A DNA stretch of 64,000 bases, taken from the NCBI GenBank assembly GCA_963573305.1, contig OY754338.1, forward strand, positions 20,644,192 through 20,708,191, in the 5' to 3' direction. Made by a program: the position numbers and the translations under genes. This document shows, piece by piece, positions 10,077-23,289 of this stretch (position 1 is its first letter; each line of letters begins with the position of its first letter). The notes under the pieces are model-generated. The model was given only the letters and a program-made list of their open reading frames with translations, did not search any database and was not told where the DNA came from. Origin of the DNA: Pyrrhosoma nymphula (lineage: Eukaryota > Arthropoda > Insecta > Odonata > Coenagrionidae).

Positions 10077-13000
10077 GTAGGTTCCACCTTATGCCGTAAA
10101 TTAGCGACTCTTACCTCATTTCACCTTAGCACTTCAAGACAGCGTTGCTTTATTTTTCGATATTATTATTGGTATCCTACCGATATGGACCATTTTCAAA
10201 CAAAATTTTTAACTTTGACCGTCTTTTTGTTTGCAGCATTTCTTTAAACGGCTTGGTATACTATCACATGAAATAATTTTATCACATGAAACAATTTTTC
10301 AGACAATCCGTTTTTGTCTCTTTTCCATCAACCCAATTACTAAATCCTCCAGCAACTTATGATCCACTAATCCACACTCCACACAATCTTTTTACAGACC
10401 ATTTATAAATGTTTGACGTGTCTTTTGGTAAGTAAGCGCAATTTTTCTTCCAATTAATTGCGTACATTCCCGTAAAACTTGCTCTTTAAGAAATAATATT
10501 TTTACATCTCCCTAAGTTTAAGTTCCACTATTTTATACACACTATATTCTCATTTTTTACAATAAAATATGATCGTTTATTTAAACTTTTGATGTGTTTT
10601 CCCTTTATATTTTCGTCGATTACACTGAAATGATTGTAACAAAATATATATATATTTCAAACACTGGAGATCTCTAGTCTATTCTAGTCTAGATAAGAGT
10701 TAGGTAAATATAAGGAGTATTCATATTCAATTTATTTCTACAACCCGTACAGCAGGAAATCAAAGTAAGAAGACTTAATCATTTGCAGCGATGAACGACA
10801 AGGCATGCGTTTTGAATTGGATAAGAATTTCCAAATTTTCGTTTTAGGAAATCGTTCATTAGGTACTGTAAATTAATACATCGAAAAATAACATCGGTTC
10901 GTTCCTTGCATCAACCTTTAAAAAAATAAAGCAGGCTGAAGAAACAACGACTGGATATAGTGTCAAATATAGCAAGCAAGAATCATGAAATGTTTCATAA
11001 GACATAAAAATTTATTATGCATTTAAAAGTGCACGCGATATTAACAAATGTTGTTTAATAATGTGTTAAAAACATTTTGTAATTAATTTTTCAAGTAAGA
11101 AACCATTTAAGGTGGTTGTAGACATTTTCATTCAAAGACTTCAATGAGAATCTTTCTTGGAACCGGTATTGGAATCGGTCCAATCGAATCGGAAATGGTC
11201 CCATCATGTTGGACTCAGGAGGAAGGCTGCTCTGATCTAATTCACAGAGGAGTTTTGTAATCACTAATTCTTTGCCGGAGGGGAAGTCTTTCGCAGAGAA
11301 AAGCAACAAAATTAAATATGTATATCGTTTCATTTTGGTCTAAAGCGATTACTTTTTTCTCTCCTTCATGGCATGGATGGGGCCTAATAAATTAAAAGTT
11401 TAGATAATCGGAACATAGGCATCGGATAAGCTCAAGGGAGCTTTCAAAGTCGAGAGTGAGCTGATTACGTCCGAAAGGTTTACTGATGACCATATATTGC
11501 CGGTTTGCTTGCCAAGTGGTTGTAGTAAATAATAAGTAGGTTACGAGTGTCAGTTTTAGGAAAGGGAGGGTACCAAGAAACCCAAATACAAGTCTATAAA
11601 AATATCGGTAGGTATTGTGCATGAGGTAAACTGAGAATAGAATATAGAAATGAAAACTAACTTAGCAAATGCATTAGGGAAGAAATGATTGAAAATAAAT
11701 GAGAAGAAATGAACTGGAATTTACAGAATGTATAGCAGAATCAGATATGAAGATGCTTGGTCAGAAGGAAAATAATAATAACTTTTAAAAAATGAAAGCA
11801 GCCATATAAGAAATGGTGCGAAAAGTGTCCCATGAGAATGAAAAATGCACATAGATTGGAACATTTGTGAAATAAATCTGGATACCGATTGATGAGATAG
11901 TAATACGGAAATAGGAAGAAATAAAGGTGGAATAGATGATAGTATAGAGTGGAGATAGCTCGGAAAAGTCCATAGACGTTTGAAAAAGTATATAAAGAGT
12001 GCATCAAAAGGTAATGGGATACTGAGATGAGTGACAGAAGGGAGAATGTTGGACAATACGAGAAGAGGGGAGATAAAGAATAAAAAAAACTGCCTCGAGA
12101 TTGCAATTATCTAGGCGCATAAACTGTAGACGATGAACAATAATGAAATATATGCCTACGCATAGAGATTGGTTATATTATCGAAGAACTCCCAATGATC
12201 CCACGCATTGGGTTAGATTGTCATTAAATTTAAAATCAGATGTAAATAGAAAAATGAGGACTATTTACATAAGAGGTGGCAGGATTGGATAATAGCTGCA
12301 CTGAACTAAAACAGTTTCACCTGCACGGGCCTTGTTTATGAGAAGTAACCTGACAGAAAAATTCGCTTTCATGAGATTGAGATAAGGATTTATTACCCTA
12401 ATCCACTCGTTCCACTTCTCAGAGTATGCATATTCTCCACCCTGCTATGACAGCCGTGATTGCCTTCTTACTGTGAGACACGTTCTCCGTGAATGTGGTG
12501 TGGCGGAACAGAGGGATTCATGAAAGTGGGTGGGTATATTATATCTATAAGTACTGATAATTGCCAATTTCCTGGAGGGGGGAGGGATGCTAATGATTGA
12601 GAAAACGACTGGATCAATTTATTTAACTCTGGTGTCATTTTTTTCGTATATAATCACATATATGTATCTGGAAACATCAGGAATTTCCGTTTTAGACACA
12701 GGTAAATTGCTATTTGTAAAAATTAACACAAGCTCATAAGCACCATGCTACATTTGCATAGCAAAGACGTAGATACCGTCAGCAACGTTTCACGTTCATA
12801 GCCACTTTAGCACATATTTTATATTTTGTAAGCATTAATAACTGTCTTTAAGACATTTACTATAATATTTAGCGTGAAACCATTGTATAAAAATTATAGT
12901 TTTTGTCGGAATTTTCTTGGAAACGCCAATAAGTATTTTGATTAGAGGCCGTATCTTGAGTTTTTTAGGGACAAAAGTATAATTGCTCTTGATCTCACTT

Positions 13001-14094
13001 CAGAAAAATTCGTCTAAGGACCGACTTTGTGCGCCGAAGAAATGTTCCGGGCAAACTCATGAATAATATGGGAATTAATGGGGACCTCAAGGTAGAGTAT
13101 TTTATTTTACGACATTGAAAGACTTACGAAAATTAAAAAAAAACTTAAAAATATGACGAAATAAATTTTAAACAATGATACTTGAACTGCCTTGTGCAAG
13201 AAAAAATAATGTTCAGTTTTCTTGCATCCATTTATAGCTTCCTCGTCTATAAATTACGGCAATCAAGATGAAACACACTAGTTCCGTGTTTTTATCGCTC
13301 TTTTCAAGATTAGACCATGGTGAGAGCCGTTTTTTTATACATTTACGAAAGAGCAATGAACATGCCGTAGCAGGAGAAGTGAGCGATTTGTGGATTTACG
13401 ACAACGTGGTTTTCTACGACGTTACAAAAATTACTTGGCTAAGCACGTGTTATATCTTCATGAATTCACCTGCAGAAAATAACAATCCGATAGAATCATT
13501 GAACTCTATATATTAGACTGTTACCAGTTAAATATTCTTCAAAACAAGATGTGTAAATCAAATCTAAAGTAATAATATTTGCATGACTGTCTATTTTTCC
13601 CGTAATTTTTTACGGGTTATCAATTACTTTTCGTAATACGGACATCGCTATCGACCTTATTCTTCGATTCCTTAGTGAAACTGACCTTCTTAGTCTTTTA
13701 ATAAACGTACAGAACTTTTGATTTATTACTTACCTATATTTTAATAATCAGCGGACATGTTTCTTAACTGTCTTAAACCCAAGTATTTGAGTTAAATTAA
13801 TTGAATATGGTGCTAAATAATATTGAACCACGAATATCTACTACTACTGCGGTGATCCAATAAGAGGGACATTAGCACTACCGAAAGTGGAATTTTTTTG
13901 GGTTATTTTGTTTATAATAAACGCTGAATTTATTGATGCATAAGGTGTTAATGTTAAAATTCAAATGTTCCCAGGATTATGACCTGAACCCTTTGGAAAG
14001 GGGATTTTTACCCTTCCATTTCTACAAAGTCCTGACATCCGAGAAATCATTCGGCTTTTACTAATAGAGGCGACATTCAATGAAGCTCAGGGAG
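10077..14094. other. AT-rich non-coding stretch
   Basis: No supported feature. An AG-rich segment at about 11640-12110 on the plus strand gives long CT-rich antisense ORFs of low complexity, which I regard as compositional. A short TA run lies near 10645. Confidence 0.4.
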
Positions 14095-14165
14095 CAATCG
14101 AAGGGACATTTCAACAGAACCCGAGCGCCTTAACCAATGGGCCACTACGGCCGCTTCGGGCTTAA
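14095..14165 (-). repeat. tRNA-like fragment (SINE or tRNA pseudogene)
   Basis: On the minus strand, GTGGCCCATTGGTTAAGGCG resembles box A of a leucine- or serine-type tRNA. A degraded box B-like GTTGAAATGTCC follows about 25-30 bases later. The acceptor pairing is not convincing, so this is a relic rather than a working tRNA gene. Confidence 0.5.
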
Positions 14166-16953
14166 TCTATTGCTTTATCCTTTCAAACTGATTTTTTATT
14201 TGCATTTCTGAAATAACATAAGGATATTTTCTGTGAATTAATGTGTGTATTAAACATTTGCAAAGGATTCATTCTCTGGACAAATGTTTACCGTTTGTGT
14301 TGAAAGGGTTAAGCATGCTTACGCCACATAACTGAATAGTGGACCTGGAGCAAGAGGCCGATAATCCCCGTCAATTTAAGCAACACGCATGGCAGTTAAC
14401 TCGGTCGGGCAGCATTTGCGCGAATTCAGGCGTCTTTCTTGACCCGCATATTCGAATGACATAGGTAAGTAACCAAATGACTATGACTAATATATAAAAT
14501 ATAAATAGAGCAAAAGTTAAAAATTACGCAAAGGCAATTTTTTCACGACGGCCACCATTTACAGTCAGAGTGACTGAAGATCGGTCCTCATTGAACGTCA
14601 GAACTGTACATGGAGTAGGAGCGCATCTTTATATGCAGATGATCGTACGTCACACTGGAACGCAAAGACGGAACCTGAGAACGTTAGCAATTGGGACAGC
14701 GATCGGAGGGAGAAATACATAACCTTCTTTGATATCCTAGAGTCTCATTTCACCGGAAAAAAATCAGGAATATAATGTGTAGTTGCCCTATTTACAATGA
14801 CCAAGGTATTATACCGCATAACTTCAAGCAATAACTGGGTGAGGAATGACATATTTTAGATTAAAAAAAGAGAGAGATTAAAAAAAGGTGGATATTTGTA
14901 GGTTGATAATTTAACCATTCCCACAACACCACAAGATGCGGACTATTGCATTTAGAAATCCAAATTGTTTTCAACTTACATCCATTCCATATTCAAAACA
15001 AAACATCCGGAGCTATAAACGTTTTATGAACAGGAGATAAAAAAGGGAGATATCACCGAATGCTCGTCCATCTAAATGATTAGACATACCTATTTCAACT
15101 ATTAATCAGTAAAATTGGCACTAACTAGTAACAGGCATCTTATCCGTAAACATAAAATTATTTCTCATTGGATTTATTCCAGAAATTCAAAAGAAGACTT
15201 TGACAAAATGCTTCAAGTATTCTTGTAGGAAAAAATCAGCTAAGACCTTTTGGAGGGCGAAGATGTAGCTTCAGAATCTAAAAAGACATCCTTTAATTCA
15301 AGGAAATTACATTATTAGGAAGAATTTACTCTAGGAGTAATTGAGATTTTCAAATATGACACAGTATTTTAAATGATTCTGATAGGCCAAATCGATCCTC
15401 AGCTTAAATCTAATTAGCCAATAAAGCAACTGATGTAATCTCTCGATATGAAAGAAGGGGCCACCTGCGCTGTTCGCCTGGAAACGCTGTTCCAGCTAAT
15501 TAAAGTGATGTCCTGCGAAAGCTTCTCATCGGCGACCAAAATGGCCACTAGGTCCGTTCGATTGATAGCTTTTCCGAGGGGGTAGCAAGTAGAACAAATC
15601 ACCACTAAGTACCCTTCAATGCCTAAGCTGTGAGTTATTAGCACCATTTTACGGGAATCAGTAACGCCGCCCCACGGAGATCCTTGGGATCGTAATTGAC
15701 TCGCCTAGCACTTACTATCGGGAGAGAACTTAAGCCGAGTACCAAGTAATGGGATGGGAAAGAAAATTGAGTCACCTTCAATTTATGATAGAAACTCAAT
15801 TGAGGACAACGCGAGCATAAATGTGACGCATATTACCGGAATAACTCATTTATTTACTAAAAACCCCATTTTCAGTAAGATAACTCACTAAAGCATGATT
15901 ATGCTGGCAAATAAAATGTTAAACACATAAAAAACTTCATGTATTCAGTTTTGATAAATATACATATTAAGAAAACCCATAGCATATTAAGTAATACATT
16001 ATATGAAGACTTATGCGACATTTTTAATTATCACATTCGTGCGAAACGGAGATCTTTGTCGTATGCTTTGGAAATTGGCTTATTCTCATACAGAGTGGTA
16101 AAATAAAAAGCATTAAGGTGGGTCTATACTTCCAAGCCGCTTCAATTTAACGGTCGCTGCGTGTGGTTGTTCCTGGGGTGGTAAAGCCCAACGGAAAACT
16201 GTAAAAGGCAGCGCTGACAAAAATGGAGTGGGGAACGATTATTCTTAGGTGGGGATGGAAATCCTTCTCCGTTGTTAATGCAAGCTTGAAGGTTTTACAT
16301 TGCTGTAGCCTTAATACACAAAACAATCAATGGTTGTTATTTTTTTGCGAATATGAAAGACGATTCTTTGATTTAAGTGAGCTGAATATCATCATTTTAG
16401 AATCTAGCCATCGCAACATGCCTCGGAATATTACCAAAACATTTAGTAAAAACCTACGTTTTGGTATTTTTTATAAAAGACACAACCACTTCATGATAAA
16501 ATAACTCCACTCAAATCAAATAATAACTTTTTATCTACAAAAGGCAAAAATTCCAAGTCTCCAGCTGTCACGGCAAAGCCAATACTGGGTTATAAGGAAA
16601 CGTATGAAACAAGCTTCTTAGCCCCGGTATAGTGCCACCTTAATATCCCTGGGGAATGGAATATTAAATGACTTGAGTGCCAACCTATTTTTGTGCTTTT
16701 CCTTTTATTTAATTTTGCATCTTGATCTTCTAGGCATTCACGCAAATGTGGATTACGTTGTAGAAAACGATATCTTTGAATTATATCAATCATTAGAGGA
16801 GCATTGAGATTATATGTTAAATGCATCAAAACATTGGAATTCATTGAAGCATGAATTCAACTGGAAATAATTAAACCAGGAGTCGAATTTAAATAAATTA
16901 CTGTAAGAATTTGGTTTTAATACCATTATATTCTAATAGCTGTGGTTTTTCAT
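14166..16953. other. Non-coding stretch
   Basis: No supported feature. The ORF near 15414-15647 on the minus strand is locally less AT-rich but shows no known domain. Confidence 0.4.
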
Positions 16954-16998
16954 TAATTCTTCTATTTTATTTCAAAATGAAATAAAATAGAAGAATTA
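16954..16998. repeat. Perfect 21-bp-arm palindrome
   Basis: Arms of about 21 bp (TAATTCTTCTATTTTATTTCA and its complement) flank a spacer of a few bases. The stem is AT-rich. It has no extension, target duplication or hammerhead-like core, so it is kept separate from the PLE-like palindromes. Confidence 0.8.
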
Positions 16999-17343
16999 TC
17001 ATCATGAAATCATGTTTACAAATGCATTCGATATGAACTACATACGCGTTTACGTATACCGCGTTCATGTATGCATTTAATCTGGCCAACATAAGTTGTA
17101 TTGATCGTTCAACGAGTGGTTGATACTGATAAAACGCTTGGACCAACGAAGAATTGGAAACATGATACATCTCGACACGAAGAATTTACTTTCGGATGTT
17201 CGAATAGACTACCAAATTTAAACTGCAACTAATTGCAATGCCTAAAGCTAATCTCTCAGCTACGCTCCTCCCATTGGCTCTAATCCTTATGAAACTATTT
17301 TATTACGATATGGGCATTTATGCATTTAGAATTTTTTTGTTCA

Positions 17344-17428
17344 GGGGCGTCCAAAGGCTTCACCCAGATTTGAATCCGGAACCCTGGATCAGTAGCGAAG
17401 CACTCTACCCACTGGGCCACCACGCTCC
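17344..17428 (-). repeat. tRNA-derived SINE head (copy 2)
   Basis: Matches the copy at 3741-3825 along its length on the minus strand. Box A-like TGGCCCAGTGGG and box B-like GATTCAAATCTGG are separated as in a tRNA, followed by TGAAGCCTTTGGACGCCCC and an A-rich tail. Differences lie mainly in the anticodon-arm region, as expected for a dispersed SINE. Confidence 0.75.
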
Positions 17429-20192
17429 CCGTATTAATGCTATCGAGTAGGTTTGTACCCAGTTTTTTGTGTTAACCAAAACCATATCGCACACCAATCA
17501 GGTTATTCCAATAAAATCAGGTTATCACCAATAAAATCAGGTTATTCAGGAGATATAATACTATTGCTAATGGAAATTTCTTTGAATACAGTCACAAAGA
17601 TTTAGAAGAAACTATGAACGACGCCTTTTTAAGAAAATATTCCTTCGGCACAGCCCTGAATAGGGGCTCAATTCTAGAAACTACTGTGATGATTATCGTA
17701 ACGAAAAAAACAGATTATCGTATGCTACTTCCTCACTCTATGTTTTTAATGCAGCGATAACGTGTTCAGAATGAGCATACTTTAGAGTATTGAGTCGACG
17801 ACACCATGCTTTTCCATGCGACAACAATTTTTTTTACCTTATATAAATATCTAAGTGATTAGAATATTGAACGCTAGAATGCCTTAATGCACTGCTGCGT
17901 GCAATAGTGAGAGAAAGATTGAATGGGATAAATCGACAAAGAAAGTTTTCTTAGATTTGTTTCCGGTGATTTTTGGTAAAGGGACGGTTTTATAGCAGGT
18001 AACACATGAGTAAAAGATTAATTTAGAGGTGAATTTGCGTTTTATAACCATTTTAAATTACGTTTAAGTCTAATTTTAGGTGAAAAGGACTGATTTATTT
18101 AAGAGTATAATGAGTAATAATGGAATTAAAAAGAATATAAAAGCAAGACCATTGAGCTGGTCAAAAGATTATATTAATTATATCACTCTTCCGTTCTCTG
18201 TTTCATAGAGGATTGCTAATTTGTATAATTCCCCACCCGTCGTTTTTCACCTTCTCCTTGAACGGCGTAACCAACTTATGTCAGTTTAAGCATGCCTCGC
18301 TTTATTTTCGTTGACGAATAAGTTTTTCTGAGGGATATAATGTTGTTTTTTATATTATTCTAATTACTGTTTACGTCATAATATTTCCCACCTAAAATTC
18401 GTCGAATTAGATAATTATTTTCTAACCAGGTGCTATGTTATGATATTGTAACATATTAAACTGATCGTAGATTCTATACTTTCAACGAGTGAAGTTTCTT
18501 ATGTAGGGAACTAAAATATCAGCATTAGTAAACCCATAAAAAATACATATTTGAGTAAAAGGTTTTGTGAAACCCAGTGATATATTTTTTACTTATCCCA
18601 CGTTTTTATTGTCACTCACCCATTTCACACAAATCATTTGTAGTAGTGAATATTTACGTACAATTATCAATGTGAATAGTAAAATTAGGAAAAAATTACT
18701 TCACCAAGAGAACGTGGTGACATTTGTGGCCTCCAAATATATATCTTAACGCACTTGTATTCTTGAACGCTTGAAGTTCCAAGCATAAGGATCTGCATTA
18801 CGCCGTCTTAACACGGCCCAAGCGATGATGAAACGCTAGGAGTACTTCAAACTCCTAAGTACGCAACCCATGCAGGGTGAAATATTAACGATCCATGGCA
18901 CATCGTAGGTCTTCTGAGTTTGGTTAGAGTTGTGACACTTGGTAATGAACTTTCACGAATGAAACACATCAAATGCCGTCTGGGTGCCATGACGCATAAA
19001 CTGTAAACTTCTCCATGCGAATCACAGAAGTATACGATACCACATTAGAATTATTTGCGCGTGAGTTTCATTTAAGACGTTAAAAATTCGTCTTGAAGTT
19101 ACTTAACTTCGTTGTCGTGAGAATATTTTGAAAAAAAAATCAGAGAAATCATGCAATTTTACCTAAACAAAGTTTGTGATAAAAGAACTATAAAGTTCAC
19201 AGTTCATGAATATATGCTATCAGAACGACATATTATTTACGGCCTCAATCTTAGAACGGCATTATATCGGACCAAGAATAAAAACGGCAATAATGAGGTT
19301 AGAGAAAGAATTAATAAAGGGGACAGGAATACTTACTCCTACTTTACTACTTCTCCACAAAAAAGGGTGCCAAAAAAATTCATATTCATGCTCAGCAATA
19401 ATAACTTATTTTTATATAACAAATTATTTGGGACCTGAGTCATCTATATAGCTGGTGCCTATCTGATTCATGTATTCATTCTAGATCGTTTTTATAGTCC
19501 CGCGGCGTGTAGGATGAGAGGAGTCCTGATTTCTACGGGCAGGCTTCCTATTTAGTCAAGACTCTCCCACATTCCAACTGGCGTCTACAGGTCAACGATC
19601 TTCAATTTGACCCATAGACGCTAGGTGGAATGGCAGCAAACCTCTCGTTAACATAAAACCACAGACACACTGGAACTGTCTGTGTCTGAAAAAGTCTGTT
19701 GTTCCTCTTTAACATCCATGTCAGTATTTCGTCACCCCCGACCTAACTTAAAGTTACTTTTTCAGCAATATTTTTCTCATAATTCTGTTATTTTATTAAA
19801 GTGATGTTTAACATAAGAGTATTTTCCCATAGTATTGCATATTTTTTAAAGATCAATTAAAAAACTACGATTTGAAATAATTACAGACTTTAGTCATATA
19901 TACTTTGCATCAGGCTGCGTGACAGCTGAAAAACATGCAGTTCAAGTTTAGCTCAATAATGTGGACGGAGCAATATCAGTCTGTTATTGATTACAAGAGG
20001 ATGTTCGACCATATATCGCCCGACACTGTAGAATTTATACGATTTAAACACCAACACTAAATTATTTGAAAACTCTTATTATGATTTGAATATGTCTTCC
20101 AACGTTGCTTTCAAAAGCATAGCAATGAACATGGGCTTTGCCAATAATTATACTCAATATCTGAAGAAAAAAAAGTGGAAAGAGGCACTTAC
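17429..20192. other. Downstream intron or intergenic stretch
   Basis: This lies 3' of the Sidestep-like exons on the minus strand, where the exon for the next Ig domain would be expected. I could not find a convincing one. No other feature was recognised. Confidence 0.4.
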
Positions 20193-20337
20193 AGAATACT
20201 TTCAGTCTCTTCCGGTCCTCAAGAAACCCGCCGGAGAACTTACTGTTCTCAGCCCGGCAAGTCAAATACTTCCCGTCGTCTTCTGCTTTCGGAGTGTACG
20301 TCAAGACACTCACGGAATGATTGGTTAGGTGAGAAAT
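20193..20337 (-). CDS. Sidestep-family Ig domain exon, second half of Ig3
   Basis: A 145-nt internal exon encoding 48 residues plus one base. It is bounded by a TTTTCAG acceptor and a GTAAGT donor (read on the minus strand). The peptide contains SVLTYTPKAEDDGKYLTCRA, followed by EN, a short loop, and LEDRKRLKV. This is the E-F-G strand block of an Ig domain with the D-x-G-x-Y-x-C signature. The S-V-L-T-[FY]-T-P and [LM]-E-D-x-[WK]-x-L phrasing is what I know from Ig3 of Sidestep proteins, cell-surface Ig-superfamily members in arthropod motor-axon guidance that bind Beaten-path receptors. It starts in phase 0, matching the end of the exon at 23982-24142, and ends in phase 1. The paralogue cannot be assigned from one domain. 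Confidence 0.85.
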
Positions 20338-21189
20338 CTGAAAAATAAGTAAAGACACTTTTACCAATTTTCTACCAAAATATATCGCTATCTTAATGGC
20401 TAGTGGTAAAGGAATATCCTTTTGTTATATATCGCTACAAAGTAAAATTATTAAGATACTTAACAAACTAAACTTTATTTTGAAATAAGCGGACGTATCA
20501 ATAGTGCCTTGTTACAATACTGAAGTACGATGGAAGTACCGATAAGATGCATTTTCAGTAGACGTCTCAGAAACGCGGCAAGGCATGAGAGAGTTAATAT
20601 TGGTTCGTAAAGTAAGATTCCAAGTGAAGTCCAACAAAAATATAACGTAGAATTCTTGCATTTCACCAGAAATTGTGGCATTCTAAAAACATATTAGCGA
20701 ATGAAGAAGTTACGATGAACATTAGCGTTGTATTAATTGAAATCCTCATTAGCTTTTACACTAGATAGGAGTACGGTGCTATAATAATTATTTTGTTTTG
20801 TATTCCAGTACTTTCTATCGGTCCACCATAAAATATTTTTAAACTGCACGGGATAGACATACCAAATAATAAGAATGACGGAAATAAAAGATTAAAAAAT
20901 GAGACGGAAGCATGGTATCATTTTCCGATGGAACCTATACGGACTCATTTTAATTAAGGAATTAGCCTATTTTCACTCAAATGAAATCAAAATTCACTCA
21001 TGTGGTTTTCTTTTAGAATCCGTTAAAGGTATGAAAAAATACTTATTTAAACCAAAATTTTGCAAGATCCCAAAAACCCTTTCACAAGTTATATTCACGC
21101 AAATGTATTCAGCAGACCTCGGACTGCTTCATCGAAGAGCCCGATTCAATTCAATATCGGCGACGACTGATTAGTACAATGAAATCTTC

Positions 21190-21650
21190 CGCGCAGAGGG
21201 CGGTGCAGCAAGTTGAACAATGGCCACCGGAGCATCCATATTTAGCCAAGTAGCGCAACTAGGATCGTTAATGGCTTCCGCAGTTGTACGTAGAGAGGGG
21301 GATGCGGGAGTATGGCAGGGGGGGCAGTGGTGCGGTGAAGAGGAAGCCTCCTCTACTACTCTAACCCCCCCCCCTAATAATAGGAGAGACACGGCCAGTT
21401 GGAACAGTTGAGCAGCGATGCCAACAGAAGCGTGCTCTGGCCGGTGGGAGGCACCTGTCCAGCAAGGCGTAGCTCCGTGTCGAAGTGCCACGTATTGAGA
21501 GCCCGCCCGTCCGTACAAATGGACTCAGGGGGTGCAGCGGGTGCGGTCCATTGTCCACTTGTGCCCCGTGCCGCACCCATTTGAGGCGCAGGGGAGCTTG
21601 AAGCACGGCCGCGTGTATTTGCGCGTGGCTGCCGAGACGGTTCCGTCTTC
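21190..21650. other. CpG/GC-rich patch within the intron
   Basis: GC-rich in contrast with its flanks, with runs of G near 21320 and C near 21365. Open frames overlap on both strands because stop codons are rare at this composition. I found no splice-bounded exon or known family. It may be an intronic CpG island, an alternative promoter or a mobile-element fragment. Confidence 0.3.
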
Positions 21651-22179
21651 AATTCATTAAATTCGGTTACATAGCGAGACTAATGAACAATTACGGATAT
21701 TACGGATTATAAGATGAAAATTAAGTTATTGCGATATTTTCCTCAATAATAATCAAGCCAGTACATAAGAATACAGTTATTGACTGAGCATTCCAAGTGA
21801 TGCAATTTCTATCTTAAATTAAGGGAACACTATATATATTAGACTTCTCATATAGGTTACCAAGCACTGGTTTCCCTGACATTTTGGTTTGATTTCGAGT
21901 GCAAGATATTAATATCACGGTCAAATGCTTCTTTCATTAATAAAAAAACAAGGGGAAGACAATTTCACTTATTAAAGTATTTTTTGTTCAAGTTTGGATT
22001 GATTTGGATGCTATGATATACTTAGGAGGGTTAATACAGTTGCGGGAACTTCAACTTGAAACTACTATCAAATATCATATATCAATGAAGAAAAGAAGGC
22101 TTTACTGCAACTGATTCAATTAAAGTCCACCGAATAAAATTATTGCGAACTCGTATGAAGGACGAGTATCCAAATCTTT

Positions 22180-22453
22180 CTAAATATAGCCGTGAACATT
22201 ATTGGTGCAGATTAATGTTTTAGTTGCCTTACGTGAGGGTGATATGCGAATGTCCATGGCAATGGCAAGCAATGTACTACCGTTGGTGGAACTCTGTGAT
22301 GCTGATTTCAAAATGTTTCCTTTTGCTGAGAGAGCTGTGATTCCAAAATGTTTTTGGTCTCCATTAATTACCGGCCGTCCTCCGTCAGATAGGGTTGTTG
22401 ATAGAGAGAGAATATGCTCTGAAGCTTCAAAAATATTCACGGTTTGGCCATGA
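22180..22453. other. Segment open on both strands (~85 codons), function unknown
   Basis: Both strands lack stops over about 250 bp despite the AT-rich surroundings. The minus frame includes SDGGRPVINGDQKHFGITA and the plus frame FPFAERAVIPKCFWSPLITG. Neither matches a family I can name. A decayed mobile-element or processed fragment is possible. Confidence 0.3.
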
Positions 22454-22589
22454 AAATTGCTGAATGGAGATCGAAGATACCTAAACGACTACGCTTAAGC
22501 TTCAAAGACGTAATATCCTTCGAGTTAGGGTTTTATTAGTACAAGCAGAATAAGAATAACGTTCAATTTATTTTGTGCCTATATCCGCA

Positions 22590-23100
22590 GGATAAAGTGT
22601 GGCTTGTATTTCGTTTTGATTAGACAGCGGAGGTCAGGTTTTTAAAATATTATGAGTAGGTAGTGATATCTCGTGTGCAAGATAAAATGTGGCTTGTATA
22701 AAGGACAAAAGTTCTCCTTGAAGATGCTTTTCAACATTTCAGCGATAAAACATAAAATCACGCATTTATCTATATGACTTCAGTCAAAAAACGTACAGTT
22801 ATTTAACTATAGATCGCTGTGGAACTAAAGCATACGTGTACCCACTTAAGTCTTCACCAGTGCTATTGATCAAATGAATATTGATTGATAGTAAATGAAT
22901 ACTTCCATTAAGTCCGGAAAACTTTTTAAATTATCGGCATCAGTATATTGTTAGTACCTCCTACTGACACAAGAGAGATGTTTTGACGGCGATAAAATAT
23001 CCAATTTGTGAGCGAGATATCACTACCTATTCATAATATTCTAAAAACCTGACCTTCGGTGTCTAATCAAAACAAAATAAAAGCTACATTTCACTACTTA
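22590..23100. mobile_element. Inverted-repeat element (MITE-like), ~510 bp
   Basis: The left arm (22590-22673) and right arm (23013-23100) are reverse complements over about 85 bp. They share TTTTGATTAGACA, GGTCAGGTTTTTA and TAGGTAGTGATATCTCG. A second GATAAAATGTGGCTTGTAT lies just inside the left arm. No transposase is encoded. The target duplication could not be defined, so the superfamily is open. Confidence 0.7.
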
Positions 23101-23289
23101 TGAAGATTATTACAAAAAATCGGTATGTTGCGGTACAGTATGGTATGGTTGAAAAAGGGGAAGTTATGACACACCTATTGCTTCATAAAGCCCACGATGT
23201 GTGGTACATATTTATTCATCATATTTAAAAAATAAATTTAATAATGACCATAGTAATTTTTATAGGGCCGAAAAAACCTTCACTTGAAA

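Noticed and set aside
11721..12106. Overlapping minus-strand ORFs of 111 and 121 codons
   Set aside because: They are antisense to an AG-rich plus strand, with Phe/Leu/Ser/Tyr-rich translations in two frames at once, which is a composition effect.
15414..15647. Ig4 exon of the Sidestep-like gene
   Set aside because: It lies in the expected direction, but the translation lacks Ig cysteines and tryptophan, and no splice borders are seen.
16954..16998. Member of the PLE-like palindrome class
   Set aside because: No one-sided extension, no target duplication and no GAAAC/CTGANGA core. The same applies to 33548-33595.
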